A stretch of 64,000 bases of DNA from Areca catechu. Its lineage: Eukaryota > Streptophyta > Magnoliopsida > Arecales > Arecaceae. The notes beneath the pieces were generated by a model. The model saw only the letters and a program-made list of their open reading frames with translations. It was not told the origin of the DNA and made no database searches. Position numbers and translations under genes: made by a program. The stretch spans positions 43,431,210 to 43,495,209 of the forward strand of contig CM038047.1 in assembly GCA_021397845.1 (NCBI GenBank), in the 5' to 3' direction. This document shows positions 10,336 to 21,883 of this stretch, piece after piece (position 1 is the first letter of the stretch; the number at the start of each line of letters is the position of its first letter).

Positions 10336-12746
10336 ATGTCCCGCTTCGGTCCTGGATTTCGTCCTTCCACCAGTCAGGGTGAAGCCGGTCCCTCTACGAG
10401 GGGACCAGCATCTTCTTCCTCTGATGAGGAGTTGGAGAGGGCGCGCTTCGAGTTTAGTAGGAGGCCGGTCCTTCCACTTCGCCTCGTGTCCATTAGGGAC
10501 CCGGGGATTGATTCTTCTCATCCTTCTCATGCTCCTCCTTCACCCGAACCTGTCTGGTCAACAGGTCCCAGTGGGATCGTTTCGACGATCAATGCTGTGG
10601 AGCTGGGGACCATTCGGGATGTTTACGACATCCCACATTCTGTCCGGCTCCAGGTCCCTCGACCTGGAGAGAGGGTTACTTCAAGGAGCCCGGGCCGGAT
10701 TGCCTTTTATGAAGAGACCTTCTCAGGAGGGCTTCATTTTCCTTTCCACCTCTTCTTCATGTCCGTGCTGGGCAACTACCATCTAGTCCCTGCCCAGTTA
10801 GTCCCGAACGCCATTAGGACCATCTTCTCCTTCATCGTCCTCTGCCACTTCCACGCGTTTGTTGCCCAGTTCTCCTTGTTCAGGGCATTTTTTGCCCTAA
10901 AACGTCACCCCACCGAGAACGGGTAGTGGTCCTTGTCTTCCCGCCCTAAGGGCATCAAGTTTGAACTCCTCTCTTCCATCAAGGGATGGAAGAGCAAGTT
11001 TTTCTTTGCCACTATCGAGGAGGTAGACTGGGTCTGGAGTGATCCGAACCAGTCTCCTAATCGAATCTCTGCGGTTGATGCGGCTGACCGGGATGACTAT
11101 GAGTAGCTCCGCACCGCCCAGATCCCTTCTCTGGAGGTTCTATTGTTGGAGCAGAACCTCTTTGATATCAGGGTCGACCCGACGAGGGGGTCGGGTGAGT
11201 CTAGCTTAGGTCTTTCTTTCCTTCATTTAATTTTTTTTTTACTGATCTTTCTGGCTTCTAACCTTTGGTCGATCTGTGTGCATGGATGATCTTCTCAGAG
11301 AGCGACTTACTGTCGATCACCAGGAAGAGGCCGCCTACCGGGATGGCAGACGAGCCTCCTTCGAGACGAGCTCGGGACGAGAGCGCTTCAGCGGTCGCTC
11401 CCACCGTGCCAGCCACCTCGAGCAGGGGGGAGGCTGAAGCTGCTCCCGCACCGTCCGCAACGCCAGGGCCAAACCAGCGGGCTGTCCGAAAAGTTCCTGA
11501 GCGACCGAGTCTACAGGCCGTGGCCCCTGCCTTGGAGCCCGAGGTGGTCGTCCGGGCTAGGGCCGCCGCTGCTGTGTCCCCTGTTTCCCTGAGCCCGGCT
11601 GTAGTGGAGATCAAGGAGGGGGAAGTTCGAGCTGGAGGTGAGCCTGCGACGACGGCTCCGCCTACGAGGGTGCCGGATCTTTGGCCGGCACCCGGGGGCC
11701 CCACTATTGGTGGGATGGGTGCACCTGCTCCTCGAGAGAGCAGGAGGGAAGAGGCGCGGCACCGACTTCCATTCAAGCTGGGGCCGGAGAGCTCCTTGCT
11801 TGGCAGCCTCACCCTGGTCGAGCGCATGATGGACTTCTCCATCCAGCAATATGATTGGCAAGATATGGCCGGGCTGCGGTTGGGAGATGTGATCGGTAGC
11901 ATCTTCCCCCAGCTTTATTCGGTGAGTGTCTCCACTTCTCTTCTTTTTCTTTTCTTCTCTCTTTTTTTTTTGACCTTTTGCATGGTGCAGATCGATGCCG
12001 AGGTCCTCTTCATTAGGGACTGTTGTCGAAACTGGCAGAAGAATGACCAGCAACGAATAGCAGAGGTCGAGTCGCTGAAGGCTGATCTGAAGAAAAGGAA
12101 AGATGCCGACGGGGTGCTTGACCAGCGGGTCAAGGATCTCAAGAAGCAGCTCGCCAGTTCTGAGAGGCGAGCGAAGGAGCTCCAGGAGGGCCTCGACCGA
12201 GAGCTGGCGCAGTCGAAGAAAAAGGCGGAGGAGCTCGTCGATGCAGAGAGGAGGCTGGGTGTGTTCAACGCCGAGGCCTCTCGGCAGCAAGGGATCACTC
12301 GATCTCTCTAGACTAGGATGGCAGCGGAGAAAGAGAAATCAACCGCGGCTCTGAAGGCGGTGGACGAGACGACCAAGTCGGTGGAGGCCGCCAGATGTGA
12401 GGCCGTCGAGACAAAGAAGGAGGCTGAGGAGGCGGTCGCAAGGTACAAGACCTCGGAGGAGTTCCTCGTCGTGATCCACCAAACGGCGTCGGACTCCTTC
12501 TATAAGGGCTTCATGTACCTGCGTCGCCGAGTTGAGGGGTTTATCCCTGATGAGGGCTGCAGCTGCCTCAGTTACCCCGGAGCTTCAGACTAGGAGACGG
12601 GTGCCGAGGAAGCCGTCGCTCTCGAGCCTTCTATGCCAGCCGAGGACGGAGCTGCACCACCCGAGACCGGAGCCGCTCGGCTAGAGGTCCCCACGGATGG
12701 GACCTCTCAGCCTTGCGACCCAGCTGGGGGACTAGCCGGAGAGTAG
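10336..12746 (+). pseudogene. aORF of TatB, three exons, antisense to pol
   Basis: Same family as the TatA aORFs (PF04195-like), with divergent sequence. Exon 1 (10336-11194) starts MSRFGPGF, has a Ser-rich acidic head (SSSSDEELERARFE), and the core PGRIAFYEETFSGGLHFPFH followed by LVPAQLVPNAIRTIFSF. Exon 2 runs from about 11275 to 11921 and exon 3 from 11991 to 12746. Exon 3 is a strong coiled coil (ADLKKRKDADGVLDQRVKDL). Intron 2 (11922-11990) has GT..AG and a T-rich tract. The donor of intron 1 (11195 GTGAGT) is intact, but the expected acceptor near 11274 reads GCATGG where TatA has GCAGGG, so it is probably lost. In-frame stops at 10924, 11104 and 12309. The 3' flank has AATGAAAG near 12830. 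Confidence 0.72.
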
Positions 12747-13084
12747 TTCTTCTCTTTTTCTTTTGTACTTGAATTGGATCGCCCGGCATATCGGGGGCCC
12801 AAGGGTGCTTTGTAAAGACATTTTGTTTAATGAAAGTAAATTTTTGAACTACCTCGTCCTGTGCCTTCATTGCTTCTCTCCTCCTCCCTCTTTTCTCTTC
12901 TTTGCTTTCTTTTTTTTTTCTTTCTTTTTTGGAAAGTATGTAGTGAGATCAGAGAGAAGGGTTCCATCTTGTCTTAGATCTGGTGATGAGGCTTCAATGT
13001 CGGCTAGTTGGGCTCAGGACTTGGGTGGTTGGGAGCAGCTGGGCTCAAAGATCCCTTGGCCGGAGAACTGGCCTCGGTCCAAGG

Positions 13085-14775
13085 TGCCTGGGGCTTCTCA
13101 GGTCTTGGTGCCAAAGGACTTTTCTCCGGGCTAAGGTGACTGAGGGCTTCTCAGGTCTTGGTGCCGGAGGACTTTTCTCCAGGCTTGGGTTCCTGAGGGC
13201 TTCTCAGGTCTTGGATGCCTTGGAGTTAGGATCGAGGCTTTGGTGCCGGAAGACTTTTCTCCGGGCTTGGGTGCCTAAGGGCTTCTCAGGTCTTGGTGCC
13301 GGAGGACTTTTCTCCGGACTTGGGTGCCTGTGGGCTTCTCGGGTCTTGGATGCCTTGGAGCTAGGCTCGAAGCTTGCCTGTTGGAGAGCTGGGCTTCGGG
13401 GTTGTTGATGTCTTGGAGCTGGGCTCAAAGACCCGCCTGCCGGAGAGCTGGGCTTCGGGGTTGTTGATGTCTTGGAGATGGGCTCGAAGACTTGCCTGCC
13501 GGAGAGCTGGCCTCCGGAGTTGTTTGGGTCTCGGAGCTGGGCTTGAAGACCTGCTTGGCTGGAGAGCTAGTTTCCGGGATTGTTGATGTTTTGGAGCTTG
13601 GCTCGAAGACCTGCCTGCTGGAGAGCTGGGCTCCGAGGTTGTTGATGTCTTGGAGCTGGGCTCAAAGACCTGCCTGCTGGAGAGCTGGGCTCCGGGTTGT
13701 TGATGTCTTGGAGCTGGGCTCGAAGACCTGCCTGCTGGAGAGCTGGGCTCCGGGGTTGTTGATGTCTTGGAGCTGGGCTCGAAGACCTGCCTGCCGGAGA
13801 GTTGGGCTCCGGAGTTGTTTGGGTCTCGGAGCTGGGCTCGAAGACCTTCTTGGCCAGAGAGCTGGGCTCCAGGATTGTTGATGTCTTGGAGCTGGGCTCG
13901 AAGACCTGCCTGCCGGAGAGCTGGGCTCTGGGGTTGTTGATGTCTTAGAGCTGGGCTTGAAGACTTGCCTGCCGGAGAGATGGGCTCCGGGGTTATTGAT
14001 GTCTTGGAGCTAAGCTCGAAGACTTGTTTGGCTGGAGAGCTGGGCTCCAGAGTTGTTTGGGTCTCGGAGCTGGGCTTGAAGACCTGCTTGGCCGGGCTCG
14101 AAGACCTGCCTGATGGAGAGTTGGGCTCCGGGGTTGTTGATGCCTTGGAGCTGGGCTCGAAGACTTGCCTACCGGAGAGCTGGGCTCCGGGGTTATTGAT
14201 GTCTTGGAGCTGGGCTCGAAGACTTGTTTGGCCGGAGAGCTGGGCTCCGGAGTTGTTTAGGTCTCGGAGCTGGGCTCGAAGACTTGTTTGGCTAGAGAGC
14301 TGGGCTCTGGAGTTGTTTAGGTCTCGGAGCTGGGCTCGAAGATTTGTTTGGCCGGAGAGCTGGGCTCCGGAGTTGTTTGGGTCTCGGAGCTAGGCTTGAA
14401 GACCTGCTTGGCCGGAGAGCTGGGCTCCGGGATTGTTGATGTCTTGGAGCTGGGCTCGAAGACCTGCCTGCCGGAGAGCTGGGCTCCGGGGTTGTTGATG
14501 TCTTGGAGCTGGGCTCGAAGACTTGTTTGGCCGGAGAGCTGGGTTCTGGAGTTGTTTGGGTCTCGGAGCTGGCTCGAAGACCTGCTTGGCTGGAGAGCTG
14601 GGCTTCGGGATTGTTGATGTCTTGGAGCTGGGCTTGAAGACCTGCCTGCCGAAGAGCTGGGCTCTGAGATTGTTGATGTCTTGAAGCTGGGCTCGAAGAC
14701 TTGTTTGGCCGGAGAGCTGGGCTCCAGAGTTATTTGGGTCTCGGAGCTGGGCTCGAAGACCTGCTTGAGATTTTC
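13085..14775. repeat. 59-60-bp tandem array between pol and aORF (TatB)
   Basis: Roughly 28 units of about 59-60 bp. The left part (13085-13370) is built on GGCTTCTCAGGTCTTGGTGC, the rest on GAGCTGGGCTCGAAGACC, CTGCCGGAGAGCTGGGCTCC and GGTTGTTGATGTCTTG. Two sub-types alternate (GTTGTTGATGTC and GTTGTTTGGGTCTC). Like the arrays at 1500-1900 and 40640-41405, it fills the gap between convergent pol and aORF 3' ends, but the sequence is unrelated to theirs. Long open frames here are repeat translations. Confidence 0.92.
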
Positions 14776-14844
14776 CTGCAAGGCAAATAGCGACATGTGC
14801 AAAAGAAAATCTTTATTATTATTAGAGAGAAACCTTACGTCATT

Positions 14845-15120
14845 GATAATATCTCCTTAGGTTGCAGGCGTTCCATGTTCGAGGAAACCTGGCACCGTCC
14901 GAGTCCTCAAGGTAGTAGGCCCCTTGTGAGAGAGTATCAGCTACTTTATAAGGGCCTTCCTAGTTTGGCGAGAGCTTACCGCACTCTCGAGGCTGCGACG
15001 CTTCTGCTCAGTGCAGCACCAAGTCCCCGGGCCTGAAGACCTTTGGCTTCACCTGTGTGTTATAATACCGGGCTACTCGTTGCCAGTACGCTGCCATTCG
15101 AAGTTGAGCTTTATCTAATG
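14845..15120 (-). pseudogene. Integrase C-terminal remnant of TatB
   Basis: The minus strand encodes the end of the Tat integrase, matching the TatA-2 C-terminus: residues equivalent to FRPGDLVL, NWEGPY, GAYYLED and FPRTWNA can be followed through small frame changes. Reading towards its start, homology to the integrase stops near 15120, where the RT segment begins. The HHCC domain, DDE core and RNase H are missing. Confidence 0.72.
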
Positions 15121-16349
15121 TTTTTGGAGGTTGTGGAAAGCTTCGGCGAGGTCGGCAACATGGTCCGAGCTCGGCTTGCTCATTACCAGCATGTTGTCCA
15201 CATATACCTGCATGTTCTGGCCAATCTGGTCTTTGAAGACCTTGTTGACCAGATGCTGGTATGTGGCCCCAGCACTTTCAGACCGAAGGGCATTATCCTG
15301 TAGCAGTACATCCCTTGGTCGGTGATGAAGGCGGTGTGCTTCTCGTCCTCCGGGTGCATACGGATCTGGTTGTATCCGGAGAATGCATCCATGAAGGAGA
15401 GCAGCCTGTGGCCAGAAGTGGCGTCCACCAAATGGTCAATCTTTGGTAGAGGGAAGCTATCCTTCGGGCATGCCTTGTTGAGGTTAGTGTAGTCCACACA
15501 GATCCTCCATTTGCCATTGTTCTTCTTTACCTCCCGAATGAAACCGGTGGCGAGGAGTTTATCTACCTCCTCATTGATGGTCGCCTGCCTCTCTGAGATG
15601 AAGCTTCTCTTCTTTTGCCGAACTAGCATGTACTTAGGGTCAATGCTCAATTGATGGGTGATGATATCAGGAGGGATACCTGGCATGTTTGCTGCTGTCC
15701 AGGCAAACACATCCGCATTGGTCCGCAAGAACTCCAACAGTTAAGCCCTCTCCTCCTCGAGTAGCTGGGCTCCGATTTGCACCATCTTCACGGGGTCGCT
15801 TCCAAGCGGGTAAGAGAGTAGGCGCTCGGCCGAGCCTTCCCTAGGGTCTTGAGCCCTTTGATCGAGGTTGTCCGTCTTGGGATCGGCCTCCAGAGTTTTG
15901 GCCCCAAGGAGGGTTTGAAAGCAGTGTTGCACTGGCTGTGGTGCTCTCCTCATCTCCCCAACACCGTAGGGAGTTGGGAACTGCACGAACAACCTTTTGG
16001 TGGAGACGATGGCGTCAAGTAGGTTGAGTCCAGGTCGGCCCAAAATCACGTTGTAGGCTGAAGGAAGCCTAACAACCGTGAAAGTCATCATGACTGTACT
16101 CTGCCGAGGTGGGGTCTTGATAGTGACTGGGAGAGTTATTTTCCCCTCTACCCATACAAAATCACCTGTGAAACCAACAAGGGGAGTGTGCATAGGTTTG
16201 AGTAGATCGGGAGAAAGATACATCCTGAAGAAGGCATCGTAAAAAAGTACATCAGTGGATCTTCCTCTATCAACCATGATGCATTTTACAGGATGCTTCG
16301 CGATCTTCATCTCGATGATCACGGCATCATTATTTACATTTTTCCTCAT
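15121..16349 (-). pseudogene. Protease and truncated reverse transcriptase of TatB
   Basis: Protease segment 16349-15741: a retropepsin-like region with VDRGRSTDVLF where TatA-2 has VDSGSSADVLF, followed by NVILGRPGLNLLDA; stop at 15739-15741. RT segment 15737-15183: PGIPPDIITHQL, KWRICVDYTNLNKACP and FSGYNQIRMHPEDEKHTAF are typical Gypsy RT fingers and palm. A frameshift follows LKVLG near 15260. In the frame of homology the active-site box reads YVDN (about 15193-15204) instead of YVDD, so a catalytic Asp is lost. The thumb, RNase H and most of integrase are deleted. Confidence 0.82.
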
Positions 16350-16528
16350 CTTTCCCTTCCCTCATAAAGGGGAGTACATTTTCAAAACACCCTACCCCCC
16401 GGGCCTTCTTGGGTGCACGCCCGGCTCCCCAACTTATCATCCCTACCGGCTTCTTAGCAGGGCGGTTGTCGACTGCTGGAACTGGAGGGAGAGCAACGAG
16501 CGCCTGAGATTCTGCTTGAGGTTACCCC

Positions 16529-18020
16529 CTACAAATCTCCCGGGTAGCCCCTCTTGATGAGTTCTTCAATCTCCCACTTGAGGTTGCGGCATTCCTCGGT
16601 GTCGTGGCCGTGGTCACGGTGGAAGCAACAATACTTCGATTTGTCATGGCTAGTGGATGGTTTCAACGGGGGCGGGCGCCTCGGATAGCTCTCGCCCTCG
16701 ATCTCCATTAGAATCTTCATCCTTGGGGTGAGCAGGGGCTGTAACTCCCTTCAGGAATGGGAGGGCCCCTCGGCTTTGGTCCTTGGCGGGGGCCCAGAGC
16801 TGGCGGTCCCGGCCTCCACGTCCTAAACGCTTCGGCAAGGGCCGGCTTCTTCAGTGGCTTGCCGTCGAGCTCCCGTCTTGTACGATCCGCCACCTCGACG
16901 CTGATATATTTCTGAGCTCGAAGGAGTTTGGCATAAGTCTTGGGAGGCTTCTTGTCGAGCGAGTAGGTCAGGCGGGAGGTCCTGAGCCCTCGCTTCAGTG
17001 CTAGCATAGCAACTGGCTCATCAAGGCTGTAGATCTCCAGCGCTGCAGCCTTAAAGCGGGCCACGTAGTCCCATAGGGGCTCGCAGTCCTACTGCCTGAT
17101 GGAGAAGAGGTTATCTGCCTCTCGTGGCACCTTCCAGTAGGCATCGAAGTGGGCCACAAACTTTTGCTCCAACCGAGCAAAAGATCCAATGCTCTCTGGC
17201 TCGAGGCGGGAGAACCACACCCGGGCCACCTTCCGGAGGTTAGCGGGGAAGGTGACTTAGAAGAGGGCGTTGGTGGCCCCCTGGACCCTCACGAGGGCCT
17301 TGTAGCTTTCCAGGTGGTCCAGGGGGTCGGTGGTCCCGTTGTAAGGATCCATTTGCGGTATGCGGAACCGGTGCGGGATCTGCTCCGTTTGGATTTCTTG
17401 GAAGAATGGGGGATGGGCGTCGTAGCTCGCTGGCTCGCTAGCGGAGCCCTGCATGATGGCAAACCGGCGGGAGAACTCTGCCAGCTTGCGCTCATGTTCC
17501 TCTAGGCGCTTTTCCGTCGTGCACTTGACGGCTTCATCAGTAGATCCCTCCATCGAGGGAGACGGAGGTGACATGGATGAATGGCACCCGTGGTGGGGAG
17601 TCTTGCCTTTTCTACCTCGACGGGCTTGGATACCACCCGCTCGAGGTTTGGTGAGCGGCTCTCCCCGTCGGTGGAGCCAGCTCGTTGTCTTTTCGCCGGA
17701 GTTTGATGGCTATCCCGGTTATCAGTGGTGGCCCGCGACTGCGAAGGCCTTTCTTGGAAGGAAGGCAGGCTATCGCAGGGAGCTGCGGCATGGGCCGCGG
17801 GAGTCCCTGGCTGCTAGTAGGTGGCCAAGGACCGGTGCTGGAGCTGGCACATCGCCGTGGCAAGGATTTGCATCTGCTGGACAAGTGCGGCCAGCTGGGA
17901 TTCCGGCGAAGGTGGTTCGATTGGAATGGGTGGCTCCACCTCTTGGTGGTGCGGGTTCCCCCGCGATGGGGAGTCCCCCGCACGACTGGTGGAAGCCTCT
18001 CTCGCTCGTGTCGTCACCAT
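16529..18020 (-). pseudogene. gag of TatB (broken)
   Basis: Starts MVTTRAREASTSR at 18020, parallel to the TatA-2 gag. The capsid-like Retrotrans_gag region shows FRIPQMDPYNGTTDPLDHLE (before 17257) and LEIYSLDEPVAMLALKRGLR (after 17064). A CCHC zinc knuckle lies at 16529-16720 (CCFHRDHGHDTEEC, C-x2-H with altered first spacing), as in Tat gags. Several stops and frame changes separate these pieces, including one at 17257. The product would form the virus-like particle; it is not intact here. Confidence 0.8.
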
Positions 18021-18080
18021 CCTTCCGTAGAACTGCTTGTAGAGAGAATGGGGGGTGGCTTAGACTGGATCAATCACCCC

Positions 18081-18095
18081 CTACCTGGCGCGCCA
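18081..18095 (-). other. Primer-binding site of TatB
   Basis: On the minus strand TGGCGCGCCAGGTAG, three bases (GAT) inside the 5' LTR end. It is nearly identical in sequence and spacing to the TatA-2 PBS. It begins with TGG, as needed to pair with a tRNA 3' CCA; which tRNA I cannot assign by eye. Confidence 0.75.
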
Positions 18096-18187
18096 ATCTA
18101 TTGCCGCCAAGATTGCCATAGCCTGTAGCTGCTATCGGCGCCAGAGTGCGTGATCTGATGCTCCTGGAAGGTCCCGTCCTGCAAGAC

Positions 18188-19659
18188 TGTTGCCCAGAAA
18201 TGGAGCCCAAGAGGGGGGTGAATTGGATCTTTTTGAAAATTTAACACAATAAAACAAAAGGTCTAGTGGTGCTTGTGAGTAACAATTAATTAGATGCAAG
18301 ATGATAGCACTTAATTAAAGAATGCAAAGAGAAAGAGCAATCACACACAAACACAAGATATATAGTGGTTCGGTGCAAACCTAGCACCTACATCCACTCC
18401 CCAAGCCATCCTTGGGAATTTCACTATAATCCACACCAGATTACAGTTGACTTGTTTTTACAAGGCTCACAAGTCAAAACCTAAGTTGGTTTTATCACCT
18501 AGGCTCACCAACAAACCTAACTACTTGTTTTGTCTTCGGGCTCACAAGTTAACCCTAGTTGGTTTTAACACTTTGGCTCACCAACAAACCACAATAACCT
18601 TCTTTCAAGATATCCTTGAAAGCAAGGTTAAAGTACAATAAAACAAATATGAAATTTAAATGCTACAACATACTCTCTTCAAGAGTAGATTGGAATCTTT
18701 GAAGCCCAAGTGATGCTTTGACTTCACTCTTCTTCAAGTTGCCTCCTTTTGGAATGTAGTAAATTTGAGCAAGTAGGCTTTTTCAGTGGAATCAAGCTAG
18801 AAGAGGCTTTTGATTTGAAGTTTGGAGAGAATATTGGCTTTTTGGCTTTTGAGTGGACTTGAATGCTCTTGAATAGACTTCTCTCTTCTTTTTCTTGACT
18901 TTTTCACTTCTCTTCTTGTTTAAAATGAGGTTGGTGGAGATTAAATATACCAAAAACCTTCTAAAAACGGTTTGTGACCGTTGAAGCATTGGAAATAGCC
19001 GTTTGGAGCTTGAAAACCAATTTCTGCAAGCCAGAAAAATAGATCCGTTAGAGCTGTCAGGCTGCAAGTGTCGACACTTGGCTGTCAGGTGTCGACACTT
19101 GGCTGTCAGGTGTCGACACTTGATTTCTGGGAGTCGACACTTGATCATTCAAGTGTCGACACTTGATGCACATGTGTCGACACTTGATACAAAAATTCTC
19201 GAACCTACAAAGTTCTGTATTTTCAAAATTCTCAGGCCTTGAGTCGACACTTGAAACCTAAGTATCGACACTTGGTGTCGACACTTGAATTCTAGGTGTC
19301 GACACTTGACGTGCCAAGAATTTTTGTCCGTGCCAAATGCTGAAGTGTCGACATTTGACTGTCCAGGTGTCGACACTTGAGACTGAAAACATCCAGAATC
19401 AAGAGTAAAAGCCTTGAATTCAAAAATGATGTTCATGAAAGCATAAACACATAATAATTAAGCAATCGTAAGCCCTTTTTTAATGAATAGGATGCCCGGA
19501 TATGTGAGATTTGCTCCGTGCCATTGCATGCCATACACCATAAATATTTGGAATTTTGAGGTGCTTTCTTCCTGAAAACTCACAACTTGAAATTCACATT
19601 AGAATACAATATGTACTCAATGTTTTGTTATTCATCAAAATCACTGGGTGGAGCCAACA
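18188..19659 (-). repeat. 3' LTR of SIRE element
   Basis: 1,472 bp, TG..CA, nearly the same as the 1,457-bp copy at 29534-30990. The minus strand has a TATA-like TATATTTAAT near 18940-18950, with the palindrome array just upstream of it. Differences from the other LTR are scattered single bases and short indels. Confidence 0.95.
19060..19385. repeat. Palindromic GTCGAC motif array in SIRE 3' LTR
   Basis: About 12 copies of TGTCGACACTTG or one-base variants in 325 bp, several in the full 14-bp palindrome AAGTGTCGACACTT. Spacers are irregular, roughly 6 to 50 bp. On the minus strand the array is in U3, roughly 110 to 440 bp upstream of the TATA-like box. Confidence 0.93.
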
Positions 19660-20200
19660 ATCTCCCCCTTTTTGATGATGACAAAATCTTGAGAAAAAAA
19701 GATAATATAGTTCAAACTTTTATAACCATGAGTTTCTAATCATGATAGAGATAGGAAACAATCTCCCCCTTAATTAGATACTTCTTATCAAGGTAAACTT
19801 CAAATCAATATAATGCATCTTTTTCTACATCCATTAACATCACTCTTTTTCTCCATAACAATTAACATCACTTTTTAACATTACTTTTTCTCATTACTTT
19901 TTCTCCTTGCTTTTTCTCTCCTTACTTTTTCTCCCCCTTTTTGTCAATCATAAAAAATAACCTCCCCCTTACAATTAGCAGGGATACAAAAAGAGAGTAG
20001 AGAAACAAATATCATAGCTGAAATTGTGCTTTAATCAGAGTTAAAATATCCCATTATATCAGAGCTAAAATATGATAAACTGAACTACAAAAAGTTTAAG
20101 ATAACAAACATATATATATGAGATAAATTTTCAGTACAAAAGAGCTGAAACATACATATATCAACCATACTAAATAAGATCTGAAACAGTCATCTGTGAG
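19660..20200 (-). other. SIRE 3' non-coding region and polypurine tract
   Basis: AT-rich, gene-free. It starts with the reverse of the polypurine tract (19660-19673, ATCTCCCCCTTTTT) and repeats the TCTCCCCCTT word near 19761, with shorter CTCCCCCTT words near 19930 and 19962. No coding evidence. Confidence 0.7.
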
Positions 20201-20201
20201 G

Positions 20202-21883
20202 CTAATCCTCATCAGATGGAACATCAAGACTAAAAGAAGCACTAATCCTAGATCTGGTGGCTAATGCCCTAGGAGGTGCTAAAGCTCTAAGACTCCTGGA
20301 ACGGCCGGCAGGACCAAAAGCGGGTACAACCCTAGAAGATCTGGTAGAAGGAGGCGAAAGACGATCAGCTGGCTCAATAGGATCCGGAACGAAGTCAACT
20401 AGTGCAGTAGAAGGAGCAGGTGTAGTAGGAGGATCTCGACTGACCACCTCATAAGCATCAGCTCCGCCTACACTGTCGCTGTCAGTGCCTACTACCTCAG
20501 TGGCTCGGTCAACATCCTGATCACCTCCGTCAGCAAAATCAGCATGGTCGCTCTAGTGATCGCCGCCGTCATCATCATCATCATCATCATCATCGAATCG
20601 AGCAAGTGTAGGTGCAGCAGGAGGTATAAGTGATCTCAGAAGACTCTCAAGACGTGTAAATCCCTCCTCCATGGATCTGCGGATCTCAGCATGCTCTGAG
20701 GTAGTCTGTGCTCGTAGAAGCTCGACCTCGCTACGCAGCTGAGTCACCTCTCCTCTGATCTGTGTGAACTATGCTCTGGCATGCTCCTCAAAGGATAATC
20801 TGGTAGATGGTGGTGGAGGAACTGAAGCATCAGGTGACAGGTGCTCTGCCTGTGTCGATGGTACATCCACTGGAGGAAGGACTGCTGGCTCAGATGGTCC
20901 AGCCTCAGCCTCTCGAATCTCATCCTCCTCATCTGGCTCCTGGCCAGACTCTCTCCGAACCCATCAACCTCCAACCATCCTGAATCCCATGCGGTGCAAT
21001 GACCTCTCATCATATACATCTGTGTGCAGTATCTCCTTGGGGATCTCCCCCTCTAATGATACTCCACAGGCTCTGAAAAGACGGGTCAATGCCATCCCGT
21101 ATGGCAAACAGTGTCGGCGCTGAGTGGCAGCATCATGCATCTGTGACAGCATCAAGGCGGGTATGTCAACTGGTCTCCTCTCGATCAGACTGGTCATCAA
21201 CATCAGCTCTCTCTCTATGATGAAATCGAATCTGCCAGTCTTCGGTAGAAGGATCCGTGCGGTAATGTGGTGCAGCAGTCGCATCTCTAATGATAACTGG
21301 TTCGCGGTAACCACTGAGATACCGCGAACATCCTCTCGCTCAAGGATGCATCTGAAAGTGCCTCTCTGTCATCAACTGAAAATGCACAGACTCCTCTCCG
21401 GGGTATCTCCCATACTCTGCTCAGCAACTCATCAGTCAAAGAAATCTGTGTACCCCTGACGGATGTCGTCCATAAGAGTCATCGACAGTCCAGTGCACCG
21501 TAGAACTCCCTCACCAGGTGAGGATAGTATCTCTCCTACATGGTGCAGAAGGGTACTAGTCCCGCATCTGTGAATATCTCCCTAATGCCAAAATGGTGCC
21601 TGTCGAAACACAGTAGATCAACTCTCCTCCCTGAAGCTACTGACTTCCCTGCCATCCTCTCTGCAGGGGGGGAGCTTGGAGTGGCTGTACTGCTCGGCTG
21701 AGCGGGATCGAATCTGGCCTTCGACCTCCTCTCACTACCCTGACTAGGCCTTGCTCTAACTGCAAGTCTCTTCCTAGGACCCATATCAGCCAACTGACCA
21801 GGAAGAATGAAAAAGGGTTTAGAACAAAGGACTGGCCATAGGTTGAGATTAGAGTTCAGATAGGTTTCGAAAACCAGAATCAA
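20202..21883 (-). pseudogene. env-like extra ORF of SIRE element (broken)
   Basis: In SIRE-type Copia elements an additional ORF of unproven function, often called env-like, follows pol. Here the minus strand reads MGPRKRLAVRARPS at 21883, then a segment with LLHHITARILLPKTGRFDF (21314-20964), then a coiled-coil stretch (LRSEVELLRAQTTSEHAEIR, 20747-20553) ending in a run of nine Asp from an ATC trinucleotide repeat at about 20570-20597. A Ser/Pro-rich tail follows to 20202. Several stops and at least one frame change break it. No clear signal peptide or transmembrane segment is seen. Membership in the plant-transposon family PF20167 is from memory and unverified. Confidence 0.6.

Noticed and set aside
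12983..14802. Repetitive proteins encoded in the TatB spacer
   Set aside because: Open frames in several registers follow the 59-60-bp repeat and are broken by its indels; no start context or domain.
19060..19385. CRISPR-like array
   Set aside because: Short palindromic units with irregular spacers inside a plant LTR; no cas genes, and the context is eukaryotic.
20570..20597. Poly-Asp stretch as a calcium-binding or acidic functional domain
   Set aside because: It is a simple ATC trinucleotide repeat at the end of the broken env-like ORF.
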